Origin: Cunninghamia lanceolata
Lineage: Eukaryota; Streptophyta; Pinopsida; Cupressales; Cupressaceae
Direction: 5' to 3'
DNA length: 64,000 nt
NCBI GenBank assembly: GCA_027924645.1
Contig: BSBN01001150.1
Location: 1-64,000 of the forward strand
In this document: positions 46,483 to 59,086 of the stretch, one piece after another
How the letters are laid out: each line of letters opens with the position of its first letter
Position numbering within the stretch: the first letter of the stretch is position 1
Program-made: the position numbers and the translations under genes
Notes under the pieces: model-generated
Databases searched by the model: none
What the model was told of the DNA's origin: nothing
The model's input: only the letters and a program-made list of their open reading frames with translations

Positions 46483-46647
46483 AAGCTAAATTTTGATGGG
46501 GCATATAAGGGTAATCTGGGCTGGGTAGGAGCATGGTGACTCATCAGGGATTTCAAAGAAAAATCCCTTCTAGGTTATGCTGTCTGGATTTCCCTTGGAA
46601 CCAATACTGAAGCAGCAATTATTGGTTTAGATTATGCAGTAAGAAAA
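46483..46647 (+). pseudogene. RNase H fragment of a plant LINE
   Basis: Reads KLNFDGAYKGNLGWVGAW, stop, LIRDFKEK, then GYAVWISLGTNTEAAIIGL. This is the layout of the C-terminal RNase H of plant non-LTR retrotransposons (LNFDGA-x-KGN-x-G...G-x-x-x-R-D...T-N-x-A-E). The first Asp and the Glu of the active site are kept. One in-frame TGA is present. No LINE RT was recognised nearby, so it is a dead scrap. Confidence 0.6.
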
Positions 46648-49600
46648 AACACAAAAGAGCTTGAAGGGAGCTTCGCATGTTATAGTCAGTATAATGCAAA
46701 TAAAATTAGTCTCTAGCTGGCGGTTGAGTAATATCCTTGAAGAAACTTTTTCTTCTTCTTTCTAGGTGGGGACTCTTCTTTCTGTCATGCTGATCTTCTG
46801 GCCAATGTTGGGGTAAATCTGAGTCATATAGACATGGAATACAGTTAACATAGAGAAGTGGGATGGTCTGAAGGTCCTAGAGATAAAAGATCAACCGAAC
46901 ACATGACATTTTGCCATTTTAGTGGCAGTAATTCAAAGGGTTTCAAAAGATCTTTTCGTGACGATCTTAGTCACAAAACATTACAGAAAACAGGGTTTAT
47001 GCAATATAGATGATGGTCATACACATGATATAATAGAGGAAGATGCAGATGGGGATGAAACAAGATCTGTAAATGACAAGCAACTTGTTTCAACAGAGAT
47101 ACAGGGAAAGTGGAGTGTATATGAAAAGTATGAAAAGGTTGAGATAATCAGTTATAAACAATGATAATTGGTAGTATGCCTTGAAGAAGTTATATTCCAA
47201 AAGCATTGAGATCTGTGGCAAGATTGGTTGCCTGATAGCACAGAACTTGCTAACCAGTCTTAAAACATGCTTGGAAATAGCTGAATACATGTCTGCAATG
47301 GATATATACTATGATATCAAATTGCCGACTGAAAAGGCTGATTTGCATTGATACCGTGGAGATAGAAGTTCAAGAGAGGGTAGGAAAGAATAGCAGATGG
47401 AAAAGGCAAGCCATGAATCAATACTGCCTCAGGGCCTTCAATTCATCCCTCTGATATGGTATTCAGTAGTTTTGTAGATCCTGGATCAATACTTACTTCT
47501 ATTTCACAGAGCAAGTTACTCTGATATGAGATGATGCAGGTTTATCAGAATTCTTCTGGATTTACTGTGTAGATGTTTTTGTCCGTCATAATGCAGGTTG
47601 TTCCTAAGTTCTTAACCTGACTCTGTGATTCATTATAATGATCAGATCTTGCAGGATCACCTATTTACCATTCAGGATTGACATATTGATGCTCACAATG
47701 ATAATTCTGATATGGGTGTGTTTTGCTGGGCATTGAATGACAAAGCAACTATTCATATGAATGGATTGGAGGAAATTTCTCATGGAAGATCCTGGTCAGC
47801 TCTTTTTGCAATGAACCCACTCCTTCCTAGTCTGGATATCCTATTTGTTAACAACAATCTTATAATTTCATATGACTGTCTTCAGTGGGAATATATTCCA
47901 CTTGGTGTCTATCAAATTATATGGACATTAATCAGATTTTCTAACAAAAGCGTGGCTTTTTCCTTTGAGTGCTGCCACTGGACCTTCTTATCAAGTCCTA
48001 TATGGGAAGCCTTTTGGTTGGGTTGGAAACTGATCAAGATGAGAAAACATGAACAAAAATTTAATTATGTAGGAAGAAAATTAATGCCAAGATAGCATGT
48101 TTAGTCTTCCTGAGTCGTTAGCTGTCAAAGACCATTCACAGTGCCTAGTTGTCGAGACTATTGTGTGCACTGTAGATGTTATAACTTCATCATCTGGACA
48201 TTGATATGAACCAGATCTAGGCAGTAGCAAAGTGCCCACAACAATCCTTGTTTCAGATGAAAGGTATGAACATAGTCCGCATGAAACAGCGATAAAGAAG
48301 ATTGTGTTTAATATTATTCATGTCTGTATTGCTGGTAATGTCAGAGGGCAATGTATGGTTGCCTGATAAAGGTAAGGAAGAAGCTGTTCAGAGTATCTCG
48401 ACTTAAGATAATTCTAAAGTTGACATTCAGATAAACAATGGTCTTTCCTTGGTTGAAGTTAATTCTCAGGGTTCCAGCATAAGTCTCATCCCAAAGGCTT
48501 TGTGTACAGAACCATAAAACCTAAATAGATGCAATTGATGTCAGACACAATGATGCAGATGCAGGTATTCAAGATAACTGTGAACCCTACAGTAGACACA
48601 GCAACAGAGGTGCAATAATCAAATCCGAAAGCTAAATTAAGTTCGAAATATATATAAATTATAAAACTTAAAAAAACCTGTGTGCTTATTGGAAAAAACA
48701 TAAAGGGACAGCAGATATTGATTTCAAGTGGAAGTGGGAGCTTTAGTTTCTTTCCATTGACTTGAAAGATATTTTTGGAAGAAAAATGGAGACACGTGCA
48801 AAATCAAGAGATATTTATTATTTAAGAAAGGTGACATGTTCATCACGAATGGCAAATTTCGCCTTATTTGTAAGGAACTCCTCAGGCTCTGTTTAAACTC
48901 TGGCTGGACTGGAGTTTGTGTGGGGTTTTCTGTTTTTGCTTTGTCCTCTGCAGGACTGTATAAGAAGATTATATTTGTCTCATGTCCTTTTTACTGCTTC
49001 TGCAGGCCTTGCCCTGTTTTCTATAGCCCAAATCAATTGGTTGTCGAGTCTTGGAAATCTGCTACTAGTTAATTGTTTTAGGCTCTCTCTGTTTAAGAGG
49101 GATGCAAAATATCAGGCCTTATTTCTCGGCCATGTTTTTGTTGCCATAGCTATTGGCAGGTTGTTTTCTTTGTACTCTATCTTTAGATTGGGAGTGGGCC
49201 TGTAACTGAACCCTGATTTTCTGATACAAAAAACATAATTGTTGGGTTGCTGTAGTATAGAAGTGATCGAATCAAAGTGCAGGTGATAGGGTTACATCAT
49301 ACAAGTTCATCTAACATTTGCAGTTGGTGCAATTGAATTGATATTATTGGTAAGATTTTGAGCTTTTTTGGTGGTTTGCGTTTGGGATCAGGTTTGGTGG
49401 TTTGCCAAATTTTTTTCCCTGGGTTCGGCTGTACTATATATATATTTTGCACAAAATTTACAAAATTGAATACAGAATTGAGAAGCTGATAATTGCTAAA
49501 TCAATGATAATTGTCAAATCATAAATGTTCAAGATAAATCAAAATGGTTTATATCATACTATCATTATTTGGAGTGTTGATTGACTCAGTAAACCAAAAG

Positions 49601-49729
49601 TATAAATAGAATTCAATTACTCAAGAATTAATCGGAAAAAAACTTGGGGAAATATGTTCCTTTCCATCTGGCGCAGCCCAAAACAATTTTTATTTTTTGC
49701 TATTTAAAACTAGATCAGGGTCTAGGGGT

Positions 49730-49812
49730 AGCACCATTGGTGCTATCCTTGTCATGATATATGGTGGGCTTGAGCCCCTGCCACCAAGCCCAAATTAAGG
49801 CCCTTGGGGCCA
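49730..49812. repeat. cluster of short inverted repeats
   Basis: AGCACCATTGGTGCT (49730-49744) is a perfect 7-bp inverted repeat around one base. It is followed by TGGTGGGCTTG...CACCAAGCCCA and GGCCCTTGGGGCC, within about 85 bp of unusually GC-rich sequence. Confidence 0.6.
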
Positions 49813-50748
49813 CATGGACCTTGATGGTGCATACCATTTTTCATAATTTTACTGCTTTAACCAAGCTCTAAATCCTTCAAAATATGCAATTTTAGGGATA
49901 GTTTTTTTTTTTAAAATGCAATCATTTTGGAACCCTTAGGGTTCAACTTGAGTTCACCTAGGGTGTAGCCTGGGTGTGGCCATTCCACCTGACTGTGTTT
50001 CAGATATACTCAGGCCAAATGGCCAAGCTGGGGCTGTATTTCAGTATAATCTAGGCCTGACCCAAACGGAGGTCAGTGCCTGACCTGAACTAGTACGGGT
50101 TCATCCATGGTTCCTAGTGACCTTGGTAATACAGATTTTGAGGAGACAACTAACGAATATTGTCACTTTGTTTGTTGCTCCTTTATTTTGTACATAAATG
50201 CAAGATTAAATTGATGGACTATGATCCCACTTTGTGTAGTGGTTCTCGAGAATCTTTGACTAGGATTTTAGAAATTGCAATGTTAAGTCTCTACCATAGG
50301 TGACGTAATTTAGTTTGGTATGGAACAAAGATCAAGAATGAGTAACACCTATTGAACATTGAGAGGTAGATGTTTCTACTTCAACAGGATATTGCAAACT
50401 AGGAAGGACAGCTCTATTACCAAGCAAAGTACCTTTAAAGGTGCTGATTTTTCTTCCTATTTGGCCTTACATTACAATGTTTTTAAATTTTGGCTGGGAT
50501 GATTAATGGGGGAATCTACAGCAAAGTAATGTTAATGGACTTGCCATCCAAAAAGATTTTGGCTTGATATGAAGATAATCTCGGAGTTGCTAGGGCCTTC
50601 ATAGAAAAAAATTGGAGGAAAGGCACAAATAAAATAAATAGAAAAAAATCTTGAGAGATTCAATAACATTGTTATTGTTGGCAAATGTTTGACCTCTTTT
50701 ATTTACTCGTCATTTAGGTGTAATGAGTGAAACCATAGCAGCAAAAAT

Positions 50749-50893
50749 CTTTTGGGGTAAAAATCGACAAACCAAAAGAATAAGATTTTTTCAAAAAATC
50801 GTGAAAAAATGGGGAAAAAATCTTTTGGGGTAAAAATTGGCAAACCAAAAGTATAAGATTTTTTGAAAAAATCGTGATTTAACGGGGAAAAAA
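50749..50893. repeat. two direct repeats of 72 bp
   Basis: TCTTTTGGGGTAAAAAT(C/T)G...CAAACCAAAAG at 50749 recurs at 50821, each followed by the inverted pair GATTTTTTxAAAAAATC. It lies a few hundred bases from the hAT relic and could be its subterminal repeats (inference). Confidence 0.6.
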
Positions 50894-51239
50894 TCGGATT
50901 TCAAAAAACCATAAAAAATATAGAAAAGGGACAAAAACTTGTTTTTAAATTTAAAGGCATTTCCATAGCATAGAGATATAAAGAGCAAATAAAATTGAGA
51001 GTTTTGCCCATGAATTGTAAAATATAGATTGTTGTTGTTTATATTCATATTACTGAATCATTGATTACATTACATTGCACAAAGCATACTTCATAGTGCA
51101 TAAATAATAACTAGATGTTGAAAGTTTACAAATTTTCAATTACAATCCAGTTTATACAATGTCAACCTATAAATTGAGTACAAAATTCCCAAAAATTAGA
51201 CGTAGCCAATGAGTCTTGCTACTACAAAGAGAGCTACAC

Positions 51240-53672
51240 TAGAGGTTTGTAGGTCTTGATGATGAAGCTTCTGGGTTAGAGCCTGTCCTAAGTCGTTCAA
51301 GCAAATCACTACATGCGTTGGCCTCCGTTAGGATATCAAGATCCTCAGGTTCGAGAAATTCATCATCATCATCATCATCATCACCTGCAATCCACTTAGA
51401 CTTTGGATCAATTTCATCAAGGTCAATTGGCTCGTCATCCTCAGCAATACTTGATTTTGTTCATATACAAATTAGTCTTGGCAATAAAAAGTGAAAAACA
51501 TAATGAATACAATTATAACTATGATTGCAAGTATATTAAAAGTCTAACCTCGAGCTTTCTTTAGCTTCATGTGGAGGTTGTGGTGAACAAACACCAAATC
51601 ATACATCCGTTGTTGTGTTTGTCGGTTGTGTTTCTTGGAATGTATGTGTTCAAAAACACTCCAAGTACGCTCACAAGCGGATGAACTACATGGTTGGCTC
51701 AATATGCGTCTTGCCATCCATCTAAGATTTTTGGTATCTTGGCCAAAAAAATCTCACCAGTGTGCTGAAAAACACAAATTATTTTGAGATGATTTCATGT
51801 AAGATATATTAAAAGCTTAACACCTTTAATCTACATGTCCACAATATAGATAAATTGTTCAAAGCTTATAAAGTGTATCTGGTTGGAAGGTCTTCCTGCC
51901 TTGCACAACAACCATACTTGAGAAAAAAACTCTCGCCTACTTGTACATTGGCAACTCTACCATAACCGCCTGCAACTTTTCTGGGGTAGGGAACATTTTC
52001 CCCATGCATATGAATAGGCCCTGTGTGACTTCAACATCATCATCTTTGAATGAGGAGCTATAGAACAAGGTTGGATTCAGCTAGTACCCAACAACATGGA
52101 GAGGGGAGTGCATGTGTTGATCCCATCTCCTATCAATGATGTCCCACAATTTCATGTCCCTGTCCCTGTCATTTTCCATCCTACCCCTCATCACCTCCTT
52201 GGCCCTATCCATGTTGATCCCATTTCCTATCAATGATGTCCCACAATTTCATGTACATGTCCCTGTCATTTTCCATCCTACCCCTCATCACCTCCTTGGC
52301 CCTATCCATGGCCTCATACAAATAGCCCATGGGGGATTTCTTCCCATCCACTAGCCTCAAAACTTTGACTAGAGGCTTTGAAAATTCTACAACTTGTTCA
52401 ATTGCATCCCAAAAACTTGTAGAATAAATGTACTTTGCCACCAATATGCCATCCGCTTGCCTTTTGAAGCTAGACTCCATCCACTCATTTGAAACAAATG
52501 CTCGCTTCAAATTCATTTTCTGTTGGCAAAGAGTCTGCAATGTAAGGAAGTGCATAGCAAATTGTGTCACCCCTAGCCGAATTAGCTCCTTGCCCTCTGT
52601 GAAGGAGCGCATTAGACACAACACCCTTGTGTAATTATAGATGAACTTGGTAACTGTGCGAGTCTTTTGCAATACCTCCCTAACCCATTCAAGTTTTCCA
52701 ATGTCCTCTAGGGTTAGATCAAGGCAGTGTGCTGCGCATGGGGTAAAAAACAGAGGGATACTTGTCCGTCAGGAGTCTCCCAACAGTGACACAAGCAACA
52801 ACATTGTCTGTAATAAACTGTACCACATTTGGTGGCCCTACATCTGTGATCACCTCGTCAAACAACTCGAACAATGCAGCTGCAGATTTGATTCTATCTG
52901 ATGCATCCACATATTTCAAAAAAACTGTGCCAATATCACAAGAGACAAGGAAGTTGATGAGGGTTTGGTTCCTTCTATATGTCCATCCATCTGACATTAT
53001 GGTGCAACCAATCTTTGTCCACTCTAGTCGATGCTCAAAAACATCATTAACATCCTGTACTGCATCATTGAGCATACCAACCCTCAATGTCTCATAAGAT
53101 GGGGCTTTGAACCTAGGACTTGCAGTTGCAATCACATCCACCATACCTTGCCAGTATGGAGATCTGGCAACATGGAACGACAAGCTAGAGTAGTACTAGA
53201 AATTTCCAATTGCCTTCTTCGCCTGTTCATGGATGTTCTTCCTCCATCTTATACTCTTCAATGTGGTCTGTGATCCTGGTGTAGTATGAGGTGCAAAGAA
53301 ACAATTAATGTTTCCTCCACCTGTGTTTGGGCCACATGCTGTAGAAGAAGGTGTTGACCCAGACTCCTTGAAGGACTCTCATGCATCGGTTTCCTCATCT
53401 AAATGATTGCTATTAAATGTCATCTCTGTCCCAGTTCTTGTCTTTTTTGCCTTATTATCAGAAATCCCCTCAAGAGCTCATTTTGCTTGATATGTGACAT
53501 CAGCAGGGCAAAGTTTCCAAGCAGTGGTGTCATGTCTTGCCTCCTTTGCCAAATGGCATTTGAAGCGAGAAATGCCACCAGGGATTTCATTTAGACACTA
53601 GTTGCATTTGACCCTGGTTGTACTCGAGACTAATGTGCAACGTGTCCACGCAAAGTCTCTTGGATGTGGCAT
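51240..53672 (-). pseudogene. hAT-family transposase relic
   Basis: DNA cut-and-paste transposase, read leftwards. It has an N-terminal BED-type zinc finger from the ATG at 53672 (MPHPRDFAW, then PGGISRFKCHLAKEAR). The catalytic region follows (CTIMSDGWTYRRNQTLINFL, QFITDNVVACVTVG), then the helical insertion (52672-52205). The C-terminal dimerisation motif is CSSSACERTWSVFEHIHSKK near 51,660, with a stop at 51544. A separate Asp-rich tail (51,250-51,460, GDDDDDDEFLEPEDL) is probably a last exon. Defects are a TAG just before the second zinc-finger cysteine, a TGA in the linker, frame changes, and a 97-bp duplication at 52,117-52,310. Terminal inverted repeats were not found. Confidence 0.85.
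52117..52310. repeat. 97-bp tandem duplication inside the hAT transposase
   Basis: TTGATCCCATCTCCTATCAA...CCCTATCCATG at 52117 recurs at 52214 with three or four differences. As 97 is not a multiple of three, it shifts the transposase frame. Confidence 0.92.
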
Positions 53673-53881
53673 TATGATCAAATCTGTAAAAGCATTTGAA
53701 TTCAGTCTTTCATGATACCATGTTTGCAAAAGATAACTTTCTCAAGGAAAGTGATATGCTAACTCTAGGTTGCTCTTGTGCTCAAACTTTGTGTATTAAC
53801 TATGATTTTTCTACGTTTCTTGCAGCAAACTCAAAACTTTCTAACAATTTCCAGGTCCCTTATGAATTAAACTATGAATGA

Positions 53882-54442
53882 ATGATAGAGGTGGCTAGTG
53901 AAACATTAAAGAAGAAGCTCAAAAACCGAATAATTGGAACATTAAAAAATCTGCCATAATTTCTTAAATTATTATAATAAGAAGCTCACTAGAACAAGGA
54001 GATAATGCTTTATTAGTCACTAAAAAATTGCTTTATAGTGAAAATAAAATAAAAGTTAATTCTTAATTTAAAAATTGCTTAAAAATAAATGCGTCTCCTT
54101 AAAAATAAATTAACATAGAATTTTTTTTTATAATAGTCTCCTTATAAATAAAAAATTGCTATAATAGTCTCCTTAAAAACAATTTAAATTAAATGCTTTA
54201 TGAAAATTAGTCACTAATAAATACAAGGAGGCAATTATTTATATGTATTAAAAGTTAATAAATATATATCTATTTAATTCATAAATCTATAAATATATTA
54301 AAAATATAATTTATGATTTTATAAAAATATATTAGTTAATCATAAATATTTATAATTTTATAAATGTATTAATTTATTAAACTAATTAATATTAAATGTA
54401 AAATAAACATATTATATAAATAAAATTATAAAAACCTAGCAA
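53882..54442. other. A/T-rich low-complexity stretch
   Basis: No gene. Built largely of A and T, with an irregular recurring GTCTCCTTA(A/T)AAATAAA phrase (54,091, 54,128, 54,166). It may be matrix-attachment-like or a decayed repeat. Confidence 0.6.
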
Positions 54443-54706
54443 TTATATAAATGTAACAAATAGGGAGGCAGGGCTTAAATTGGACAGTTGTATAGCTGTA
54501 TTTAGGAGCACTGTAAATATAGCCTCTTCATAGGGTAATCGAGTTTTGGAATCTGGGTCAGGGGTGCCTCCATTGGCCATAGCCAGGTTGAGGTTGGGAT
54601 TGAAGGCGGATGGGTTTTGTGGGGTGATAATCATGACATTGTTCTCTAGCATCGTTGTTGCGCTACAACAAACAAACAAACATAGCAGAGTCACCAACAT
54701 TTTCAT
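54443..54706 (-). CDS. possible small secreted-protein ORF
   Basis: An 87-codon frame with a convincing N-terminal signal peptide (MKMLVTLLCLFVCCSA, cleavage likely near residue 16-18). A hydrophilic segment follows (NPSAFNPNLNLAMANGGTPD), ending LSPASLFVTFI. A TATA-like CTATATATTG lies on the same strand at 54825-54816, about 110 bp upstream of the ATG, a plausible promoter distance. No family was recognised. It could be a real small gene, the first exon of a larger one, or a captured fragment. Confidence 0.4.
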   Translation of the reverse strand: MKMLVTLLCLFVCCSATTMLENNVMIITPQNPSAFNPNLNLAMANGGTPDPDSKTRLPYEEAIFTVLLNTAIQLSNLSPASLFVTFI

Positions 54707-54815
54707 TTATAGAGCCTCCATAAGGACGCCCAAATCCAAACAAGGGAACTCTAGTATTATCAAACTATGGAGCGCTCGGAAGCTTAGATGATGAAATATG
54801 AGGAGGATTGATGTC

Positions 54816-54825
54816 AATATATAGA
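54816..54825 (-). promoter_or_regulatory. TATA-like box upstream of the small secreted-protein ORF
   Basis: CTATATATTG on the minus strand. Spacing to the ATG allows a short 5' UTR. No other promoter element is claimed. Confidence 0.3.
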
Positions 54826-56966
54826 AGCGGTAAATAAAAGTGGGCTAGCGATGATCGAGAATGTAATGGAAATTCAAAGGATCCTTTGTAATCTCGGTTT
54901 TCTTGACTGGAAATATACTTTGAAAATTGATAATTGATAATGCCTCCAATGAGTATTTTTTAAATAGGAAAACGCAGTAGGACAAAGTTGAAAGATGGTA
55001 GTGGGTGAGTAAACAACCTGACCAGAAGAATGAGAGTGGAAAAATGACAGAGTGGAAAAATGTTAAGTAATTTAGCTGGACCTGTAAATTGGAAACGTTT
55101 AGCCCTTGAGAATATTAATAAAATGGGCTCCCAGACCACTTCCACAATTTTAGAAGCACTGTAAATAAAAAGCTACATAAAAAAGCTTTGGGTAATGATT
55201 GGCGAAGGCTTACAATTACAGGTACAGTAGTCATCTAAAGAGATATTTTCATAACCCAAATTACTTCATCTAGACGCTGATAGTATTCATACAATCTGCC
55301 ATTGAAGCTAAATACATTTTTTTTTTGGATATACAACCACATGTATTAACAGGACGAATTATTAAATACATTGAGATTTTTGAAACTATTAACAATACAT
55401 GTATCCAGGAATACCTGGAGATTCGTCGCCAAAATGAAGATGTGTTGAGGAATAAATGGAGATGCGTCGCCTAAAAAGCGCGAACCCTGAAATCTTACTG
55501 GTAAAACTGTCGCAAAAGCCCTTGAAATAGGAAAAAAAACGTGTTCTGGAAAGGCCAAATCGCACAGGGATTTTGTGCGCGTAAAGCGCAGTGATTGAGG
55601 GTGTTTTAAACACTATTTCTGCTTGATTTAAACACAAAAAATTGTGAAAAAATTGGTCAATGATTATAACCTGAGTCGTGATTTAAAAGAGTGTAAAAAA
55701 CGCCAAAGTGCTTGAGTTGTGATTTTTTTAAAAAAGTCGCGTTTAAATCTCAATTTTTGCTTCTATAAGTGAAACCTTTAGAGTCATAAGAGATGGTTAA
55801 ATATTTCGGTAATGTATATTTTCATTTTTGATATGAAGATAATTATATTACTGATGGTGCAATTAGAGAAAAGCTATTGTCCTCGAACATAAAAAAGAGG
55901 CCAAGTAACAATGGTGATTAGATGCATTAAGCTTACATATGAAGGCAATACAAAACATATTCCAAAAGATATACTCTAGTACTAAACAACATATATCTAA
56001 GAAAGCATACAAAGGATGCTTGCTAGAACACAGCAAAACAAGAGACTTATTCAACAACATCAAGATCGATAATGATTTCTACTTGTTTGTGTCTTGATGT
56101 AGTTGGCTTAATTGTGTGAAGGTGACAAGAATATGCCCTTTGGGATGCACTTTATGTTGAATAGGGAAGTACATTTTTTACTTCTTTTCTGCTCCTTGCT
56201 TTGCCTTCTGCTGTATTGCTTCAGATAGCCATTTGTGTTTTTGTTCTTCAGTAAGAATCTCTCCAATGGCTCCTTTTTTGTTGAGTAGGTGTTGATAATT
56301 TATCTTAAGAAGATTCAGACATTCCATCTGATGCCTCATGCAGTTACAGAGAATATGTTGGTTCTCTCTTTTTGCCTCTGGATATGATTATCAACATAGA
56401 GATGCATTGCTGAAGAAGGGCTATATCAGCACCTTTGTCCTCCATTTTTGGGCCCATCCATGAAGGATATCATTTATGCTGGGTAGGGAAATGATGAGGG
56501 ATGTTGGGTAGGGAAATGATGAGGGATGCAATTACAAATCTGAAAGATTATGTGGGTCTTGGCAGCAAAGCCTTCCATAGTCCAGTATCATTTACATTAA
56601 CAATATTAAACCTTGTGGAGAACTGCTCAGATTGTGGTAGTTAAAGTACTGAAATGGAAACTTCAAGTAGAGATCTTTCAATATTGGCTAAATAATAGAA
56701 CTGACAACAATATGCAACTTCAAGTATCAGCAATATATATTCAGGAAATGACTCACAACCATTTGTTGTAACAGCAGTAATCAAGCAACTATATGGAGCT
56801 GGTAACAGTAGAAAAGATCCCTGTTATTGACAGCAACAACACTTACAAATTGCTGATTACCTACAACAGCAAGGAGATATATTACACCAATGATGTGGTA
56901 GCTTCAACAACCACTATTTTCCCCTTTAAATTGCTGCGTTCCTTCCTTGATAATACTCTGCAAACC
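54826..56966. other. intergenic repeat-like region
   Basis: No gene recognised. It contains a 25-bp tandem repeat (GGGTAGGGAAATGATGAGGG at 56481 and 56506) and a segment (56,528-56,655) homologous to 61,754-61,872. The 55,430-55,760 part is richer in GCG and TCG than its surroundings, without an identified feature. Confidence 0.5.
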
Positions 56967-57190
56967 TGTTAGTGTTTTATTTCGCACCTTTCAGTGCGAC
57001 GCAAAATGAAATAGATGTGTGGTAAAACCGCTCTTCGAATTAGAAGGGGAAGCTCCCTGTAAAATAAACCTAACCTAAAACTATACATGTACTTGCAATC
57101 TACAAACTTTACAGTGTTTTTAGAGGTGTTTTCACGCTTATGTTGAATAAAACATAAATATGTAATCTTTTTGGGTGTGCGATGTGTAAA
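56967..57190. repeat. terminal part of the LTR family also present at 28,691
   Basis: Starts TGTTAGTGTTTTATTTCGC and shares with 28,691 onward the ordered blocks GCAAAATGAAATAGA/CACAAAATAGAACAG, CTCTTC(A/G)AATT, GAAGGG(T/G)AAGCTCCC and CCTAACCTAAAACTA. The other end was not located; sequence to about 58,800 is unassigned. Confidence 0.45.
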
Positions 57191-58816
57191 AGGCTGAAAT
57201 GTGCTTTCAACATGAAGCAAAGGGTTTTGTCCTTTTTGATTGGAATAAAAAACTCTACAACTAGATGCTTACACCATTCAGTTAAATTCAGAGATTGAGC
57301 AGGGCAAGTACACAGAGATTGAATAGATTAATGCCTAAACAAACAGATTGGATAAATTAACGACTAAACATGAACGTGACGGTTAAATCGAATGTATGGC
57401 TTAGTACAAAGTCATGAGCTGCATCTTCAACTTCGCTTGCAAACTCATTGAAGTGACTAAACTTTCAATACTCATAACAACACACTTCAATCAACATTCA
57501 TGAGCAAAATAGGCTTAATAAATGTCATGGAATCGATCACAAAATCATAATGGGAATGAATACTCAACATTTTATGATGTTCATTCACTGATACGATTGA
57601 TTTCTCTGATGCAATTCCCTAACTCTAATACTAAATACTACTCTGATAATGAATACCAAATCTATGTGCAAAAGCACTTATTTATATTGTTTACAAAGCA
57701 AATGCATGAAAATAAATAAAATAGCTAACTGAACTCCTATCCTAGCTGACTATTGTTTGCATGACATGCAAACTTTATTACAATTTATTTGCTCTAGTAA
57801 GTTTGAATTACAAACATGCCTATCAGCTTAATTGACGATTAAAATAGTATGATCATGCATCTTTCAGTTGTATTGTAGATCAAACTTGTTCTAAACTATG
57901 ACTTTGTGCTCACATCTCTCGCATGAGGATCGAACCAAATAGTCAACTCGACTTTGACACTAAAAATAACAAATTCTAAAATTAGCAAATTTCCAAATAT
58001 GCCTTTTTCTCAAAAAAAAATGATGATCTATTTTTAGTGTGAGCTAAAAATAAGATTCTAAAAGGCGGCTATGATGACAATGCTTGTTTGAAATCTGAAA
58101 AACCTATGAAACACTAAAAATTTGCCAGTTTAACCAATCTTGGTGACTTGAATTTGAAAAATTCTTAACTAGCTCTTCATGAATTTCACAACTTTGAACA
58201 CTTTGAAAATCATTCTCTATCTCGATCTTTGAATACCATTGATTAGAAATTGAAATCTTGCTTCGCTGCCCAAGACCTTGAGAAGTACAAAATTGTACAA
58301 ATAAACAACATCTATGAGCTCGAACAACTCTTCACTATAGCACTTAGAATTCTTCTTGAAACTTGTGACAATCATAATAGAGTCTATCGGTGCCATGAAC
58401 AACATAAGTGAATTATATTTGTGAGTTCTAAATGAATGATGGCTTCTTTGTTGTCCTTGACTTGGATGATTGGAATGGTGTGATTTCATTCTGTTTTACT
58501 TAGGCATTGACTTCCTTTGGTGTTGTTATTTTTGTTTGATTCTTTTTTTTTGTTTCCTCGCTATTGACTAGCGCGGATTCTTTATGGATGGGATGCTTCT
58601 TGTTTCTGTGAGGTGCTTGTTGTGACTAGAGCTGCGTGGGATTCCAAGCATAGACGCCTTTGAATTTTTTTTAGTTTGGATGAGCACGTATGGCATGGTG
58701 ATGAGGCACAACTTATCTTTGGGGGGACCCTTCGTAAGATTTGGCTGAAAAGCCACCCAAGAATGCAAATGAGTGAAAGGAAAGCAAAGCTAGAAAATAA
58801 AAAATAAAAAATAAAT

Positions 58817-59027
58817 TGTATTCTATTCAATGGAAATGCAAAGCATACAAGAATGAGATGCTCATATCAGAGCAATGGGATATACCACCCAAGAGACTAG
58901 AAACACAACCAATATGGGATAAAGTGAAAAAGCCCCTAAGTAAACTTAACTTAGTGTGAAAAGGATCTAAGTGGAGAACTAGCTAGGAAATAAACTAGTT
59001 AGATAAAGTACCCCGTTCACACTAACA
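58817..59027 (-). repeat. putative 3' LTR of the Ty1/copia relic
   Basis: On the minus strand it begins TGTTAGTGTGAACGGGGTAC directly after a purine tract (59028-59036, AAAGGGGGG) and may end GAATAGAATACA. Downstream position relative to the copia pol frame supports the call. The outer end is a guess. Confidence 0.5.
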
Positions 59028-59036
59028 CCCCCCTTT
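59028..59036 (-). other. copia polypurine tract
   Basis: AAAGGGGGG on the minus strand, immediately before the TG of the putative LTR. Confidence 0.6.
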
Positions 59037-59086
59037 AAGTGCAACTTAGGAGGAAATTTATTCATAGATGCAAAGATGGGTCCTAG

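Larger units (their letters stand above)
44927..51239. other. long region without recognisable host gene
   Basis: Either intron 4 of the phosphatase or sequence beyond a break in that gene. Apart from the LINE RNase H scrap (46,483-46,647), the hairpin cluster near 49,730 and the 72-bp repeats near 50,749, nothing was identified. A 127-codon plus-strand frame at 47,712-48,095 has no recognised family. Confidence 0.5.

Noticed and set aside
47712..48095. 127-codon plus-strand ORF
   Set aside because: No recognised family or domain; aromatic-rich composition typical of a chance frame. Mentioned only as content of the long region.
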